In this document: in pieces, positions 7,281-16,669 of the stretch | Position numbering within the stretch: position 1 is the first letter of the stretch | How the letters are laid out: each line of letters opens with the position of its first letter | From: Bartonella rochalimae ATCC BAA-1498 | GTDB taxonomy: Bacteria > Pseudomonadota > Alphaproteobacteria > Rhizobiales > Rhizobiaceae | Length of the DNA stretch: 64,000 nucleotides | Assembly (NCBI RefSeq): GCF_000706645.1 | Contig: NZ_KL407337.1 | Span: 917,144-981,143 of the forward strand | Reading direction: 5' to 3' | Made by a program: the position numbers and the translations under genes | The notes under the pieces: model-generated | Databases searched by the model: none | What the model saw: the letters and a program-made list of their open reading frames with translations, nothing else | Told to the model about the DNA's origin: nothing

Positions 7281-9698
7281 TCAATTAAAATGAAGTAATC
7301 TTTCAAGATAATTCTTTTCTTCTTCTGAAATATACTCATTGCTAAGGCGTTTGCGAATTTCATCCAAAATTTGCCGTGCGCGCATTCTATCATTTGCTTT
7401 TGGTTCAATTACACCTTCTTGTTTTTGGTCAATTTCTGAGGAGAGTGGACGCCCTAATGGATCTTTACGGTTATGAATGGCATTCTGATTATTTTTTTCT
7501 TTATTGAGCATGTTACGCATCTTTTTTAATACATTTTGTGCGCCTTGTCGTAAAGCTTCTAAAGCATCTGATTGATTTTGTATTGACAATTCATAGTCTT
7601 GCTTATCAAAAGCATCTCTTGCAGAATTCATTTTCTCTTCTGCTTCTTTCAGGTCATCGCTTGATTCAAATCCTTCTGCTGTCAATTCTTTTTTCAATAT
7701 TGATAATTCAGATTGCAACTCATTTTGGCGTTCTTTTAAGGATTCACTCTGTACTTTGGGCGTACTGTTTCCATGCTGCTGATCTGTTTTTAAATTGTGT
7801 GTATCATTAAGAATTTCTTGCTGACGACGCATTAAATCACCAAGTTGATCTATTTTTTCTTTCATTTGTGTCGTTTGATTTTTGTTTTGCCCGTTTGTTT
7901 GATGACTTTTCCGTATTTGCAAATGATCAAGTGTTTGTTCAATTTCAGCTAAAAGTTGTTCCGCTGCAGAAGAAGAACCCATTTTAGCCATTTCTTCCAT
8001 TGAATTCAGTTTATTTTGTAATGTATCTATAGAGAGATTAGCCTCTCTTGAATCTTTATCTTCTGGTGCTTTTTCAGCTAAAGCATGGATATAATCATTT
8101 ACAGCTTGTCGTAAATCTGCCATAAGTCGCTCGATTTCAGCAGCAGAAGCACCATGCTGCAATGCATCACGGAGAGCAGCTTGTGCTTGTTTTAATCTCT
8201 GTTGAGCAGACTCGAGCTGATTATCTTCAATACCTAAAGCAATTGTCCATAAATAATCAACGACATCTCGCAATTGATCCTCTGTTTGTGCCATAGAAAG
8301 CCTTGTCCATGCACTCTGTAAAAGAAGAAAATGAGTTGTATTTTGAAGACCATTTTCTGGACGTAAAAGCAAAGCAGAAATCATATCAAGTACATGCTCG
8401 CGTTTAGATGCGTTAAGAGCCAATAAACGACGTTGTTCATTGATTGCACGTGCAACAGGATTTGCAAAAATGCGCTCTGGTAACGTCATGATAAAAGTTT
8501 TACTGCGTCCCTGTTGGTCAGCACCATCTTGTACTATCAAAGTAATTTTTACTTCTGAACCAGCCCACGGATGGCTTGATAAATCTTGCACTGTCCGCAT
8601 TTTACCTTTTCCACCACGTGCTAAAAGAAGTTTTATTTCAGGTGCTTTATAAAGGGGAGAACTATTTTTTTCTTGATCAAAAAAAGGTTCTATTTCAACA
8701 AAAGCATTTGTAGCTCCATAATCATCATCCATTTCATACTGCAATTCTAATGATCCAGATAAAATTCTTCCTGGTTTTTCTAACCAATGAATCGTTGGTA
8801 ATTGATCTTTAATCATGCGTAAATGCCATTGTTGTTGCTTATGGCGCGACGCTAAAGATAAATAAATTGAACGCTCTAAGTGTGTTTCAAAACGAATAAT
8901 TGAATTATTTAAAGCCGGTTGTTCGTTCTTCTTAGTAAGTGAAATTTTCTGGCCATCTTCTTCAGAGATTGCTGTTACTGTAACACCAGCACCATTGACA
9001 ATATGTACAAAAACCTCACTACCTTCAGGAATTGTAAATTGTGTTGTTTCATTTTGCGTTAAATAAATGGGTGCAACTCCTGTATAAGCAGGTGGTGTAA
9101 CCCAAGCATCAACGCGCATTAATGTCTCATCAACGGTAGGACGAAAATCAAATGCATCTGCTAAACGTCCACCTGATGAACCAAAAGAAAAACTAAAAGC
9201 ACAAACACAAAATAGAATAAATAAAGCTCTAAGAGCCATGGGATCGTAGGAAGCACTCCTGAGATAAATTAATCCAATTCGCAAATGATGCAATTGTTCT
9301 GCCATACGGCGCTGATGTTCACGCCAAATATTTGTAGTTGTATCTTCTTCATCTTCAAAGTGTAAACGATCTTTTTGAACATTGAGAGGTTGGTGTTTGA
9401 GATTATTTGTTTTTTCGATATGGTCATTAATATCTTTGATTGTGGGCAAACGGAAACCGAAAAGCAGAAAAAGACTCCCCGTTGCTATAAAAAGCACGAG
9501 CCATAGAAGAAATAAATGCGCCCAATAACCAAGAGCATTGAAAATGCCAAACCAACTCAGCGAATATAAAAGGCTCAGAGCAAGAAAAAAGGGTAATAAT
9601 CGTGGCCATATTCGCTCACAAAATAGGATACACCAAACAAGAATGCGCACAAACAAAAGCTTTAGTTCTGAAAAACTTTTGATGTTTTTATTGTTCAT
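7281..9698 (-). CDS. DUF4175 (TIGR02302-type) membrane protein
   Basis: An 805-residue protein, last gene of the argH-lipoprotein-lysA cluster. Two or three hydrophobic segments lie in the first 90 residues and another near 155-175 (ALFILFCVCAFSFSFG). A large soluble region then contains beta-rich segments (DAWVTPPAYTGVAPIYL) and a glutamine- and lysine-rich coiled-coil C-terminal half with many QNELQSEL and RQALNDAL-like heptads. Length and architecture match the alphaproteobacterial DUF4175/TIGR02302 family, of unknown function. It is probably anchored in the inner membrane with a periplasmic domain. The gap to lysA is 115 bp, so it may have its own promoter. Confidence 0.9.
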   Translation of the reverse strand: MNNKNIKSFSELKLLFVRILVWCILFCERIWPRLLPFFLALSLLYSLSWFGIFNALGYWAHLFLLWLVLFIATGSLFLLFGFRLPTIKDINDHIEKTNNLKHQPLNVQKDRLHFEDEEDTTTNIWREHQRRMAEQLHHLRIGLIYLRSASYDPMALRALFILFCVCAFSFSFGSSGGRLADAFDFRPTVDETLMRVDAWVTPPAYTGVAPIYLTQNETTQFTIPEGSEVFVHIVNGAGVTVTAISEEDGQKISLTKKNEQPALNNSIIRFETHLERSIYLSLASRHKQQQWHLRMIKDQLPTIHWLEKPGRILSGSLELQYEMDDDYGATNAFVEIEPFFDQEKNSSPLYKAPEIKLLLARGGKGKMRTVQDLSSHPWAGSEVKITLIVQDGADQQGRSKTFIMTLPERIFANPVARAINEQRRLLALNASKREHVLDMISALLLRPENGLQNTTHFLLLQSAWTRLSMAQTEDQLRDVVDYLWTIALGIEDNQLESAQQRLKQAQAALRDALQHGASAAEIERLMADLRQAVNDYIHALAEKAPEDKDSREANLSIDTLQNKLNSMEEMAKMGSSSAAEQLLAEIEQTLDHLQIRKSHQTNGQNKNQTTQMKEKIDQLGDLMRRQQEILNDTHNLKTDQQHGNSTPKVQSESLKERQNELQSELSILKKELTAEGFESSDDLKEAEEKMNSARDAFDKQDYELSIQNQSDALEALRQGAQNVLKKMRNMLNKEKNNQNAIHNRKDPLGRPLSSEIDQKQEGVIEPKANDRMRARQILDEIRKRLSNEYISEEEKNYLERLLHFN

Positions 9699-9813
9699 AG
9701 ATAAATAGTTACCTTTTTTTATAGCGGTGCATTGAAATCATAAGATTCATACAAAATAATTATGAGAAAATAAATTGTTTCATGAGAGTTGAGTGAAAAT
9801 AAGACTAAGATAT

Positions 9814-11088
9814 TTAAAAATTTTCAATCCAATCTGGAATTTGATCGAGTCCGATCAATTGTTCATAATCAAGACGTGGACGAATAACTGCATACCGCAT
9901 ATCTTGAACTAAAACCTCTGGTATTAAAAGTCGGCTATTATAAGTATTTGACATAACCGCACCGTAAGCCCCTGCTCCTGTAACAACCAAAAGATCTCCT
10001 TGCGACAAGAGCGCTAAAGAACGATTCAAACCTAAATAATCACCCGTTTCACAGACAGGGCCAACAATATCTGCATTGATCAGCGGAGTATCTATTGGTT
10101 TTTCTTTTACCAGGAGCACATTTTGCCAAGCTTCATACAGCGTTGGGCGAATGAAATCATTCATTGCTGCATCAACAATAACAAAATTTCGCTCTTTTCC
10201 CCTTTTTAAATGTATTACAGATGTGACGAGTATGCCAGCTTCACCAACAATACTACGTCCAGGCTCTAGGATAATATTGATCCCTAAAGGGGCAATATGT
10301 TTTCTAACAAGAGCCGCATACTCAAAAGGAGAAGGTACGGAGTGATGTTCAGAACCATAAGGAATTCCAAGTCCTCCTCCAATATCAACATGGGTTATAG
10401 TATAACCATCATTCCACAACTGACAGATAAAATCTGCCGTAATAAGAAAAGCATCTTCAAAGGGTTTTAAATTACAAATCTGACTGCCAATATGTATATC
10501 TACACCACAGATGTATAAACCAGGCAATTGAGCGGCTTTTTTATATACTTCTCGTGCTGATGAGAGTGGAATACCGAATTTATTTTCAGATTTCCCTGTT
10601 GTGATTTTTTTATGAGTTTTTGCATCCACATCTGGGTTAATTCGCAGTGAAATGCGTGCTGTTGTCGAAAGTGCAACAGCACGTGCTGATAATTGTTCAA
10701 GTTCTGGTTCTGACTCAACATTAAAACAATGAATATTTTGCGTAAGAGCAAAATCAATCTCTTTCATTGTTTTACCAACACCAGAATAAACAATTCGATG
10801 AGCAGGAATACCGGCAGCAAGTGCACGTCGGAGTTCACCTTCTGATACCACATCAGCTCCTGCTCCACTCCGTGCTAAGAGTCGTAAAATTGCTTGATTA
10901 GAATTCGCTTTGACTGCATAAGCAATCAGATAAGGCATATCTTGAAATGCTTGCTGATAGTTTTCAAAATTTGTAATAAGTGTACGCGCTGAATAGCAAT
11001 AAAAAGGAGTCCCTACCTTTTGCGCAAGAATAGAAAGTGAAAGGTCTTCAGCGTGAAGTTCGCCTTGATAATAAGAAAAGAAATGCAC
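9814..11088 (-). CDS. lysA: Diaminopimelate decarboxylase
   Basis: LysA removes CO2 from meso-diaminopimelate to give L-lysine, the last step of lysine synthesis, using pyridoxal phosphate. The 424 residues fold as an alanine-racemase-like barrel plus beta domain. The PLP lysine is K60 in YAVKANSN. HIGSQ at 199-203, the GGGLG loop near 237, EPGR at 275-278 and C346 in GPVCETGD are all in place, so the enzyme appears intact. The start codon lies 7 bp after the stop of the small lipoprotein gene, indicating translational coupling in an argH-lipoprotein-lysA-DUF4175 unit. Confidence 0.97.
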   Translation of the reverse strand: MHFFSYYQGELHAEDLSLSILAQKVGTPFYCYSARTLITNFENYQQAFQDMPYLIAYAVKANSNQAILRLLARSGAGADVVSEGELRRALAAGIPAHRIVYSGVGKTMKEIDFALTQNIHCFNVESEPELEQLSARAVALSTTARISLRINPDVDAKTHKKITTGKSENKFGIPLSSAREVYKKAAQLPGLYICGVDIHIGSQICNLKPFEDAFLITADFICQLWNDGYTITHVDIGGGLGIPYGSEHHSVPSPFEYAALVRKHIAPLGINIILEPGRSIVGEAGILVTSVIHLKRGKERNFVIVDAAMNDFIRPTLYEAWQNVLLVKEKPIDTPLINADIVGPVCETGDYLGLNRSLALLSQGDLLVVTGAGAYGAVMSNTYNSRLLIPEVLVQDMRYAVIRPRLDYEQLIGLDQIPDWIENF

Positions 11089-11095
11089 AAAAAAC

Positions 11096-11275
11096 CTATT
11101 GTATCAGCTGATCAAGAAAAAAAGGTTTATCTGCTTTTCTTTCAGAAATAAATGCTTCTTGTGAAGGATTCATGATTGTTGAAGATGGTAAATCTAATAT
11201 TTCTCTCCGTCCACATCCAAATATGATAACATTGCAGAAAAGAATAATTATTAAATTTTTCACAATGGTTATCAT
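11096..11275 (-). CDS. Small lipoprotein (LptM/YifL-like), 59 residues
   Basis: A 59-codon frame with AGGA eight bases upstream of the ATG at 11273-11275. It has a hydrophobic N-terminus (NLIIILFCNVIIF) ending in a lipobox-like FGC with Cys21 as the probable lipidation site, then GRRE and a polar tail ending KPFFLDQLIQ. Small lipoproteins of this type lie between argH and lysA in many alphaproteobacteria. Related LptM/YifL proteins help mature the LptD lipopolysaccharide translocon in enterobacteria; equivalence here is inferred from context and size. It ends 7 bp before lysA. Confidence 0.8.
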   Translation of the reverse strand: MITIVKNLIIILFCNVIIFGCGRREILDLPSSTIMNPSQEAFISERKADKPFFLDQLIQ

Positions 11276-11339
11276 ATATCTTTTCCTATTATGTTGATAT
11301 TGTTTCTGTCTTATTTTTTGTATTAAAAAATAAAATCAC

Positions 11340-12740
11340 TTAAGCGGCTATAAGGCGCTTTTTCCAATAAGCAATTTGACGCAGAACTTCTGAAGGTGCT
11401 GTTCCACCAAAACTTTTCCGGCTTTTAACGGATTTCTCAACTGTCAAAATATCAAAAATGGTTGCATTGATATTGGGATGTATCGTTTGAAGTTCAACTA
11501 ATGTTAGCTCATTAAGAGTGCACTGTTTTTTTTCTGCTAATGCTACAATAGATCCAGTAATATGGTGCGCCTCACGAAAAGGAAGCCCTAATTCACGAAC
11601 AAGCCAATCAGCTAAATCAGTTGCTGTTGCATATCCAAAATGAGCTGCTTGTTTCATGGCTTCTTTATTAACTTCAAGATCACCAATAATTCCTGTCATA
11701 GCTGCTAGCGATAATTCCAAACTCAAAGCTCCATCAAATACATATTCTTTATCTTCCTGCATATCTTTTGAATAAGCAAGGGGTAAACCCTTCATCACTG
11801 TTAAGAGTCCAATCAAAGCAGCATTTAATCGCCCTGCTTTAGCACGTATAAGCTCGGCAGCATCAGGATTTCTCTTTTGTGGCATAATAGATGAACCCGT
11901 TGAAAAAGCATCTGATAAACGAATAAAATGAAATTGTGCACTCGACCAAAGAACAATTTCTTCTGCTAAACGGGAAAGATGCATAGCACAAAGAGTCCCA
12001 ACGCTTAAAAATTCTAATGCAAAATCACGATCTGAAACACTATCAATCGAGTTACGCGTTGGCTCACGAAAACCTAATGCTTCTGCTGTCATAAAACGAT
12101 CAATCGGAAAACTTGTACCTGCTAGAGCAGCAGCCCCTAAGGGGGATTCATTCATTCGTTCAATGGCATCATGCATACGCGATAAATCTCGACTAAACAT
12201 TTCAACGTAGGCCATCATATAGTGACCAAATGTAACAGGTTGTGCGGTTTGTAAATGCGTAAAACCTGGCATAAAAGTATCGACATGCTGTTCTGCTCGA
12301 ATCAGGAGTTGTTTTATCAGCTCTTTTAAAGCTTGTGTCATTTTTTGCATTTCTTCTCGTACCCACAAACGAAAATCAACAGCAATTTGATCATTTCGTG
12401 AACGTGCTATATGTAAACGTCCTGCAACAGGGCCAATTAATTCACTCAGCCGTGCTTCAATATTCATATGAATATCTTCAAGTTTTCGTGAAAATGTGAA
12501 TGTACCCATTTTAATTTCTTGATGAATCTTCTTTAAGCCATGGGTAATTTTTTCATAGTCGGATTGTGAAATGATTTTTGTTTGCGCTAGCATGGCTACG
12601 TGACAAAGTGAACCTTCAATATCTTGTTTATAAAGTTTTTGATCAAAATCAATTGAAGCGTTAATTTCTTCCATAATTGCGGCAGGTCCTGCTTTAAATC
12701 GACCGCCCCACATCTGGTTTTTTAATTCTTCATCTGCCAT
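11340..12740 (-). CDS. argH: Argininosuccinate lyase
   Basis: ArgH splits argininosuccinate into arginine and fumarate, the last step of arginine synthesis; it is a cytoplasmic homotetramer. The 466 residues match family length. The N-terminal MWGGRF motif, the general base H162 in THLQTAQP, and the superfamily signature [10 protein letters not shown] at 282-291 with catalytic S284 are visible. A TAGGT element precedes the ATG. The start is only 33 bp from the divergent tlpA start, an arrangement conserved in rhizobia. It heads the minus-strand cluster that continues with the small lipoprotein, lysA and DUF4175. Confidence 0.97.
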   Translation of the reverse strand: MADEELKNQMWGGRFKAGPAAIMEEINASIDFDQKLYKQDIEGSLCHVAMLAQTKIISQSDYEKITHGLKKIHQEIKMGTFTFSRKLEDIHMNIEARLSELIGPVAGRLHIARSRNDQIAVDFRLWVREEMQKMTQALKELIKQLLIRAEQHVDTFMPGFTHLQTAQPVTFGHYMMAYVEMFSRDLSRMHDAIERMNESPLGAAALAGTSFPIDRFMTAEALGFREPTRNSIDSVSDRDFALEFLSVGTLCAMHLSRLAEEIVLWSSAQFHFIRLSDAFSTGSSIMPQKRNPDAAELIRAKAGRLNAALIGLLTVMKGLPLAYSKDMQEDKEYVFDGALSLELSLAAMTGIIGDLEVNKEAMKQAAHFGYATATDLADWLVRELGLPFREAHHITGSIVALAEKKQCTLNELTLVELQTIHPNINATIFDILTVEKSVKSRKSFGGTAPSEVLRQIAYWKKRLIAA

Positions 12741-12773
12741 ATCTTAAAATACCTATTGAAAAGGACAAAAATT

Positions 12774-13472
12774 ATGATTCATAAAATTTTTATCAGCCGA
12801 AAAAATAAGAATAAAAAAACACAATATTTTCTTATGTTTTTTATGATTGTTTTAAGTTTATACACAACAATTAATCAAAATAACAACAGAAGAGCATTCT
12901 TTCTAAATTTTATTTCAGAGGCAAGAGCTCAAGAAACAGATATCAATAAGCAACAGACGGAAAAAATAGGAGCCATTAAAAAAGCAGCAAAGGGCTTTTT
13001 TACACATGTACGATTTACCGATACTCTTTATGATATGAACCAATTGTCTTTTAAAGATATTGAGGGAAAAGATCATAATTTGTCCGAATTTAGGGGAAAA
13101 CCAATACTCGTCAATTTATGGGCTGTTTGGTGCGCACCTTGTCGTGCAGAAATGCCAGAATTAGCACGATTAAAACGTGATATGGGAGGAAATAATTTTG
13201 ATGTTATAGCTATTAATATTGATAAAAATACTTCTGCTGAAAAAATTCAAAAGTTTTTAAATGATGCTCATGCTGATAATTTAGTTTATTATCGGGATAA
13301 TACAATGAATATTTTTCAGGATATTAGAAAAAAAGGACTCGCTTTAGGTTTGCCTATCACATTTCTCATAAATAAAGATGGTTATCTTATTGCTTCGTTT
13401 AATGGCGCTGCTCCATGGGCTGATGATGATGCAAAAGCGCTTATAAAAGCCGTTATTGAAGAGAATTTATAA
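12774..13472 (+). CDS. tlpA: TlpA-like membrane-anchored thiol-disulfide oxidoreductase
   Basis: A 232-residue thioredoxin-fold protein of the TlpA/ResA type, which reduces periplasmic disulfides, for example in cytochrome c or cytochrome oxidase assembly. It has a positively charged N-terminus, one membrane anchor (about residues 18-33), and a periplasmic domain with the redox motif W-C120-A-P-C123 and the cis-proline region GLALGLPITFLI. The ATG at 12774 is chosen over an upstream TTG at 12756 because AAGGA lies 9 bases before it. It is divergent from argH, as in other Hyphomicrobiales. Confidence 0.93.
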   Translation: MIHKIFISRKNKNKKTQYFLMFFMIVLSLYTTINQNNNRRAFFLNFISEARAQETDINKQQTEKIGAIKKAAKGFFTHVRFTDTLYDMNQLSFKDIEGKDHNLSEFRGKPILVNLWAVWCAPCRAEMPELARLKRDMGGNNFDVIAINIDKNTSAEKIQKFLNDAHADNLVYYRDNTMNIFQDIRKKGLALGLPITFLINKDGYLIASFNGAAPWADDDAKALIKAVIEENL

Positions 13473-13941
13473 CTTTCATAATTAAATTTTAAATGGAGTG
13501 CGATTAAATCTAGAACTCATGCATAAAGCAGGTATATTTTTGCAATAAAAAAGGCAAGGTTCACCTGTTAGATAGCTTTATTTCTAAAGATTGTTTATTC
13601 TTAACAGTTTGACCAATCACACTTTCGATAAGAAAATACCTCATTGATGAAGCACATTCATTTAGGCTGCAGAATTTGTATTTCACGCGCTCAAAGAAGT
13701 TATATTTGTACAAATGAACTTCGTTTATGATTATCATTTAAATTTTGTTATCTATAGAATGAGGTTTACAGTGAAAATCGCTCTCACGATAAGGGATTTT
13801 TAGGAGAAAACAAACAGTTGGTTACAATCAATATTTCAAGCTGATAAAAGTTTTATATTATGATCAATTCCGGATTTTAGAAAATGAGTATCAATTCCAT
13901 TTCCGAAAATGATAGGCGTTTTTTGTGTTTGTCTTTTGCAT
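13473..13941. other. Intergenic spacer with a short imperfect direct repeat
   Basis: This is a 469-bp gap between convergent tlpA and the YihY-family gene, without a plausible gene. The only structure seen is an imperfect direct repeat of about 25 bp, ATCAATTCC..GAAAATGA, at 13863-13888 and 13890-13913, differing by a 2-base gap and a few substitutions. It faintly resembles intergenic palindromic elements common in Hyphomicrobiales. Confidence 0.4.
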
Positions 13942-14817
13942 TCAATCAATAGAGAATGACTTTAATGGATCTGTGCGTTGTGCATGATCACGATAAAATA
14001 TAATTGCTGCATTTATTTCTCCTCCTAAAATAAAAATTGCACTTAAGATATACAGAAAAATAATTGCAACCATAATAGAAGTTAATCCTGCGTAAGTAGA
14101 AGCATAATTAAACATTGTTAAATATTGGGCAAAGGCAATAGAGGTTAAAAACCAAACAAATATTGTCACTAAAATACCTGGTAAAATATCTCTTACTTTT
14201 CGCTGTCCCGCTGGCAACCATTTGTGAACAATTAAAAGACTCGTAAAAAGAACAACTATCGCAATTATATAACGCCATAAACGAATTATGCCAATATATT
14301 CAGTAATCTGAGAAGAGTGGTTTTGCATAATTTTAATCAGTAAAGGTGCTAAAACCAATAAAAAGCTAATAACAACAAGACCTACTGTCCCAATAATGAC
14401 GAAAAATAAACTTTGAAAACGACAAAAAAACAAGCTGCGTCGATCAATAACACGGTAAGCTTTATTTAATGCTGTACGCAAAGCACCCACACCATTTGAA
14501 GCAAAATAAGCGGCTCCAATAACTGAAAGTGTTAATAAATCTCCCCGTTGTGTGGTGAGGACAGTAATGATTTCTTTAGAAAGAGGTTCTGCAATTGCAT
14601 CCGGCAACAATTGTACAAGTGCTTCAATTTTTTGCGGTGTATATGTAAATGCTCCAAGAAAACTAGCAAGAGATGTCCCGAAAATAAAAAAAGGAAAAAA
14701 CGCTAAAAGTCCCGAAAGTGCAACATGACTCGCAAAGGCACTCCCATTATCACGAAAATAATGACTCACTGCGTTAAAAAAAATACGGTAGCTATACCAA
14801 AATGCCCTTTTTATCAC
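13942..14817 (-). CDS. YihY/BrkB-family inner-membrane protein
   Basis: A 291-residue polytopic protein with about six membrane segments, starting with an amphipathic region (SHYFRDNGSAFASHVALSGLLAFFPF) diagnostic of the YihY/virulence factor BrkB family. Also typical are the GALRTALNKAYRV stretch and the WLPAGQRKVRDILPG loop. Older databases call such proteins ribonuclease BN, which is wrong for this membrane family. Its molecular role is unknown, although BrkB was linked to serum resistance in Bordetella. It stands alone, convergent with tlpA, with a long AT-rich spacer upstream. Confidence 0.9.
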   Translation of the reverse strand: MIKRAFWYSYRIFFNAVSHYFRDNGSAFASHVALSGLLAFFPFFIFGTSLASFLGAFTYTPQKIEALVQLLPDAIAEPLSKEIITVLTTQRGDLLTLSVIGAAYFASNGVGALRTALNKAYRVIDRRSLFFCRFQSLFFVIIGTVGLVVISFLLVLAPLLIKIMQNHSSQITEYIGIIRLWRYIIAIVVLFTSLLIVHKWLPAGQRKVRDILPGILVTIFVWFLTSIAFAQYLTMFNYASTYAGLTSIMVAIIFLYILSAIFILGGEINAAIIFYRDHAQRTDPLKSFSID

Positions 14818-15481
14818 ATTTAAATACCTTTGGATAATAGCTTCACGCTTAGCATAGTTTTTTCATTGGGAATATATAAAAATAAAAAACATTTGCACAA
14901 TAGGAACTGTTTATCAGAATGTTCATCTATGGTAGAGGTAAATATTGTCTACCTTATATTTTAACATTGTGAAGAGCATATCGGAAATAAAAGGGGAAAA
15001 ACGATTTTAGAGCGTTTTAAGATTGTACTGGATAAATTTATAGGAAGGAACGTTCGTAAATGAAGCTGAATTATTTTAAAAATAATGAAGTTACGGAGGG
15101 CGTTTTAAAGAGTGCATAGCGTTTGATTATACTCATGAAAATATCATATAGTATGCTTCTAGAGGATTTTCTCGTATATACTATGAGAAGCATTTTTTCA
15201 ATTTGGGTGTTTATATTTTTGTGTCTTTTAAGAATTTCCATTCTCAATTATTTCATTATTGTTTGTAAAATATTATAAGACTAAACATATTCATTATTTT
15301 TATTTTAAAAAAGGATCTTGAGTAAGAGAAATTTGAAAAGATTTTATTTTTCCTTATCATACACTGTTCATAAGAAGCCCTCTGCAAAAAAGGATGTTAT
15401 TCGAAAAACATCTAATTTTTAAAGTTTTTTTCATTTTGATATCGTATTGTAAAAAAGCATGTGGTAAAAAAAGTGATCATT
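14818..15481. other. AT-rich spacer upstream of the Mic60-like gene
   Basis: A 664-bp divergent intergenic region with no recognisable gene. In related rhizobia the genes hemC and hemD sit immediately before the Mic60/mitofilin gene; no part of either can be recognised here. A hairpin followed by six T residues at 15153-15198 is the only secondary structure noted. Confidence 0.5.
15153..15198 (+). terminator. Candidate hairpin with T run
   Basis: ATGCTTCT at 15153-15160 can pair with AGAAGCAT at 15186-15193, followed by a run of T. The 25-base loop is long and no gene ends just upstream, so this may be a relic or chance structure. Confidence 0.25.
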
Positions 15482-16657
15482 ATGGTAAATTCTTCAAGAT
15501 CAAAAGAAAAATTAAAAAGTTCTAAGGCATCTAAGGCATCTGTTGTTAAATCTGAAATTATAGCTCATGACTCAGAACAAGAAACACAACACTCAAAAGA
15601 GCCGATAATAACAAAGCAAAGCGATGTTGAGCGCAAGACTGTAAGTGGTGTTGCTTTTACTTCTTTAATGGTTTCAGGGATTATTTGTGGTCTTATAACT
15701 ATCAGTCTTTGGGTAGGTCTGCAAAGAGCAGGTTTTCTTCCATCTTTTTTAGTGGTTGATCATTTGGAAGAAGAAAAAAATCTTCAGATTACTAGGCATG
15801 TAAAAGAAAAAGCAGAAGAAACAGAGAAACAGTTGAATCATATGCTTCAACAGTTTGATGTATTGAAGAGAGAGTTTTCTTCTTTTTCATCACAACAGGT
15901 TGAAGCTTTTCAAGAAGATGAATCTTTTCAAAAAGAGAGAAGCAAATCTCTTGCACTCTTAGAAAAAAAAGTAGATGCTTTCGAAAAGAATATACAGACT
16001 TTAATGAGAATATCAGAAGATGTAAAGACAGCTTTATTTGTTGGAGAAAGTAATAAAAACGATATTATTACTTTAAAACAACAGTTAGATACTGTCCAAA
16101 AAGAAATATTCACTCAAAATAGCGAAAAAAATGGGATAAATACTGCACGGTTTGTTGCAGTCAATGCATTAAAAAACGCTATAGATCGTGGTGGATCTTA
16201 TGTGCGTGAATTGGAAACAGTACAACATTTTTCATCTTCTGTTGAAGGATTGGATTTGTTACAGAAAACAGCGCATACTGGTCTTCCAAGCTCTGCAAAG
16301 CTTTCAGCTGATTTTGCTTATGTTGCAGATAAAATTGTTGGGACGCAAAATAGTCTTGCATCGGATGCTGATTTTTTAAAGAAGATTGAGATATGGATAA
16401 AAAGTTTTATTGTTTCGCGTCCAATTGGATATGTTGAAGGGACAACAGTGCCTGCAATTGTGGCACGGATGGAAGTTTCTATTCAGGCTGGAGATTATGA
16501 AAAAGCTTTAGCTGAATGGCAAACTTTACCTCAAAATGCTAAACATATTTCGGTAGATTTTATTGATCAACTTAAACGACATCTTGCTGTCCAGCACGTT
16601 CTTCAACAGTTGTTGATTGGAATGCCAAAAGAAACTTCCGAAGCTGCAAAAATGTAA
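15482..16657 (+). CDS. Mic60/mitofilin-like membrane protein (COG4223 type)
   Basis: A 391-residue protein with a charged, disordered N-terminus (residues 1-60), one membrane segment near 60-85 (GVAFTSLMVSGIICGLI), a long coiled coil (about 100-220) and a C-terminal helical region. It directly precedes hemY, the conserved position of the alphaproteobacterial Mic60 homologue, which shapes inner-membrane folds and contacts the outer membrane in some species. Sequence similarity in this family is low, so the call rests on architecture plus the hemY neighbour. The ATG at 15482 is used; an in-frame GTG at 15461 is possible, and neither has a strong ribosome site. hemY starts 12 bp downstream. Confidence 0.75.
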   Translation: MVNSSRSKEKLKSSKASKASVVKSEIIAHDSEQETQHSKEPIITKQSDVERKTVSGVAFTSLMVSGIICGLITISLWVGLQRAGFLPSFLVVDHLEEEKNLQITRHVKEKAEETEKQLNHMLQQFDVLKREFSSFSSQQVEAFQEDESFQKERSKSLALLEKKVDAFEKNIQTLMRISEDVKTALFVGESNKNDIITLKQQLDTVQKEIFTQNSEKNGINTARFVAVNALKNAIDRGGSYVRELETVQHFSSSVEGLDLLQKTAHTGLPSSAKLSADFAYVADKIVGTQNSLASDADFLKKIEIWIKSFIVSRPIGYVEGTTVPAIVARMEVSIQAGDYEKALAEWQTLPQNAKHISVDFIDQLKRHLAVQHVLQQLLIGMPKETSEAAKM

Positions 16658-16669
16658 ATAGGATCAAAA

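Noticed and set aside
7538-7810. Plus-strand frame opposite the coiled-coil part of the DUF4175 gene
   Set aside because: It is an antisense shadow with no ribosome site and no recognisable domain.
13942-14817. Ribonuclease BN
   Set aside because: The membrane topology and motifs fit YihY/BrkB; the RNase BN name was historically misapplied to this family.
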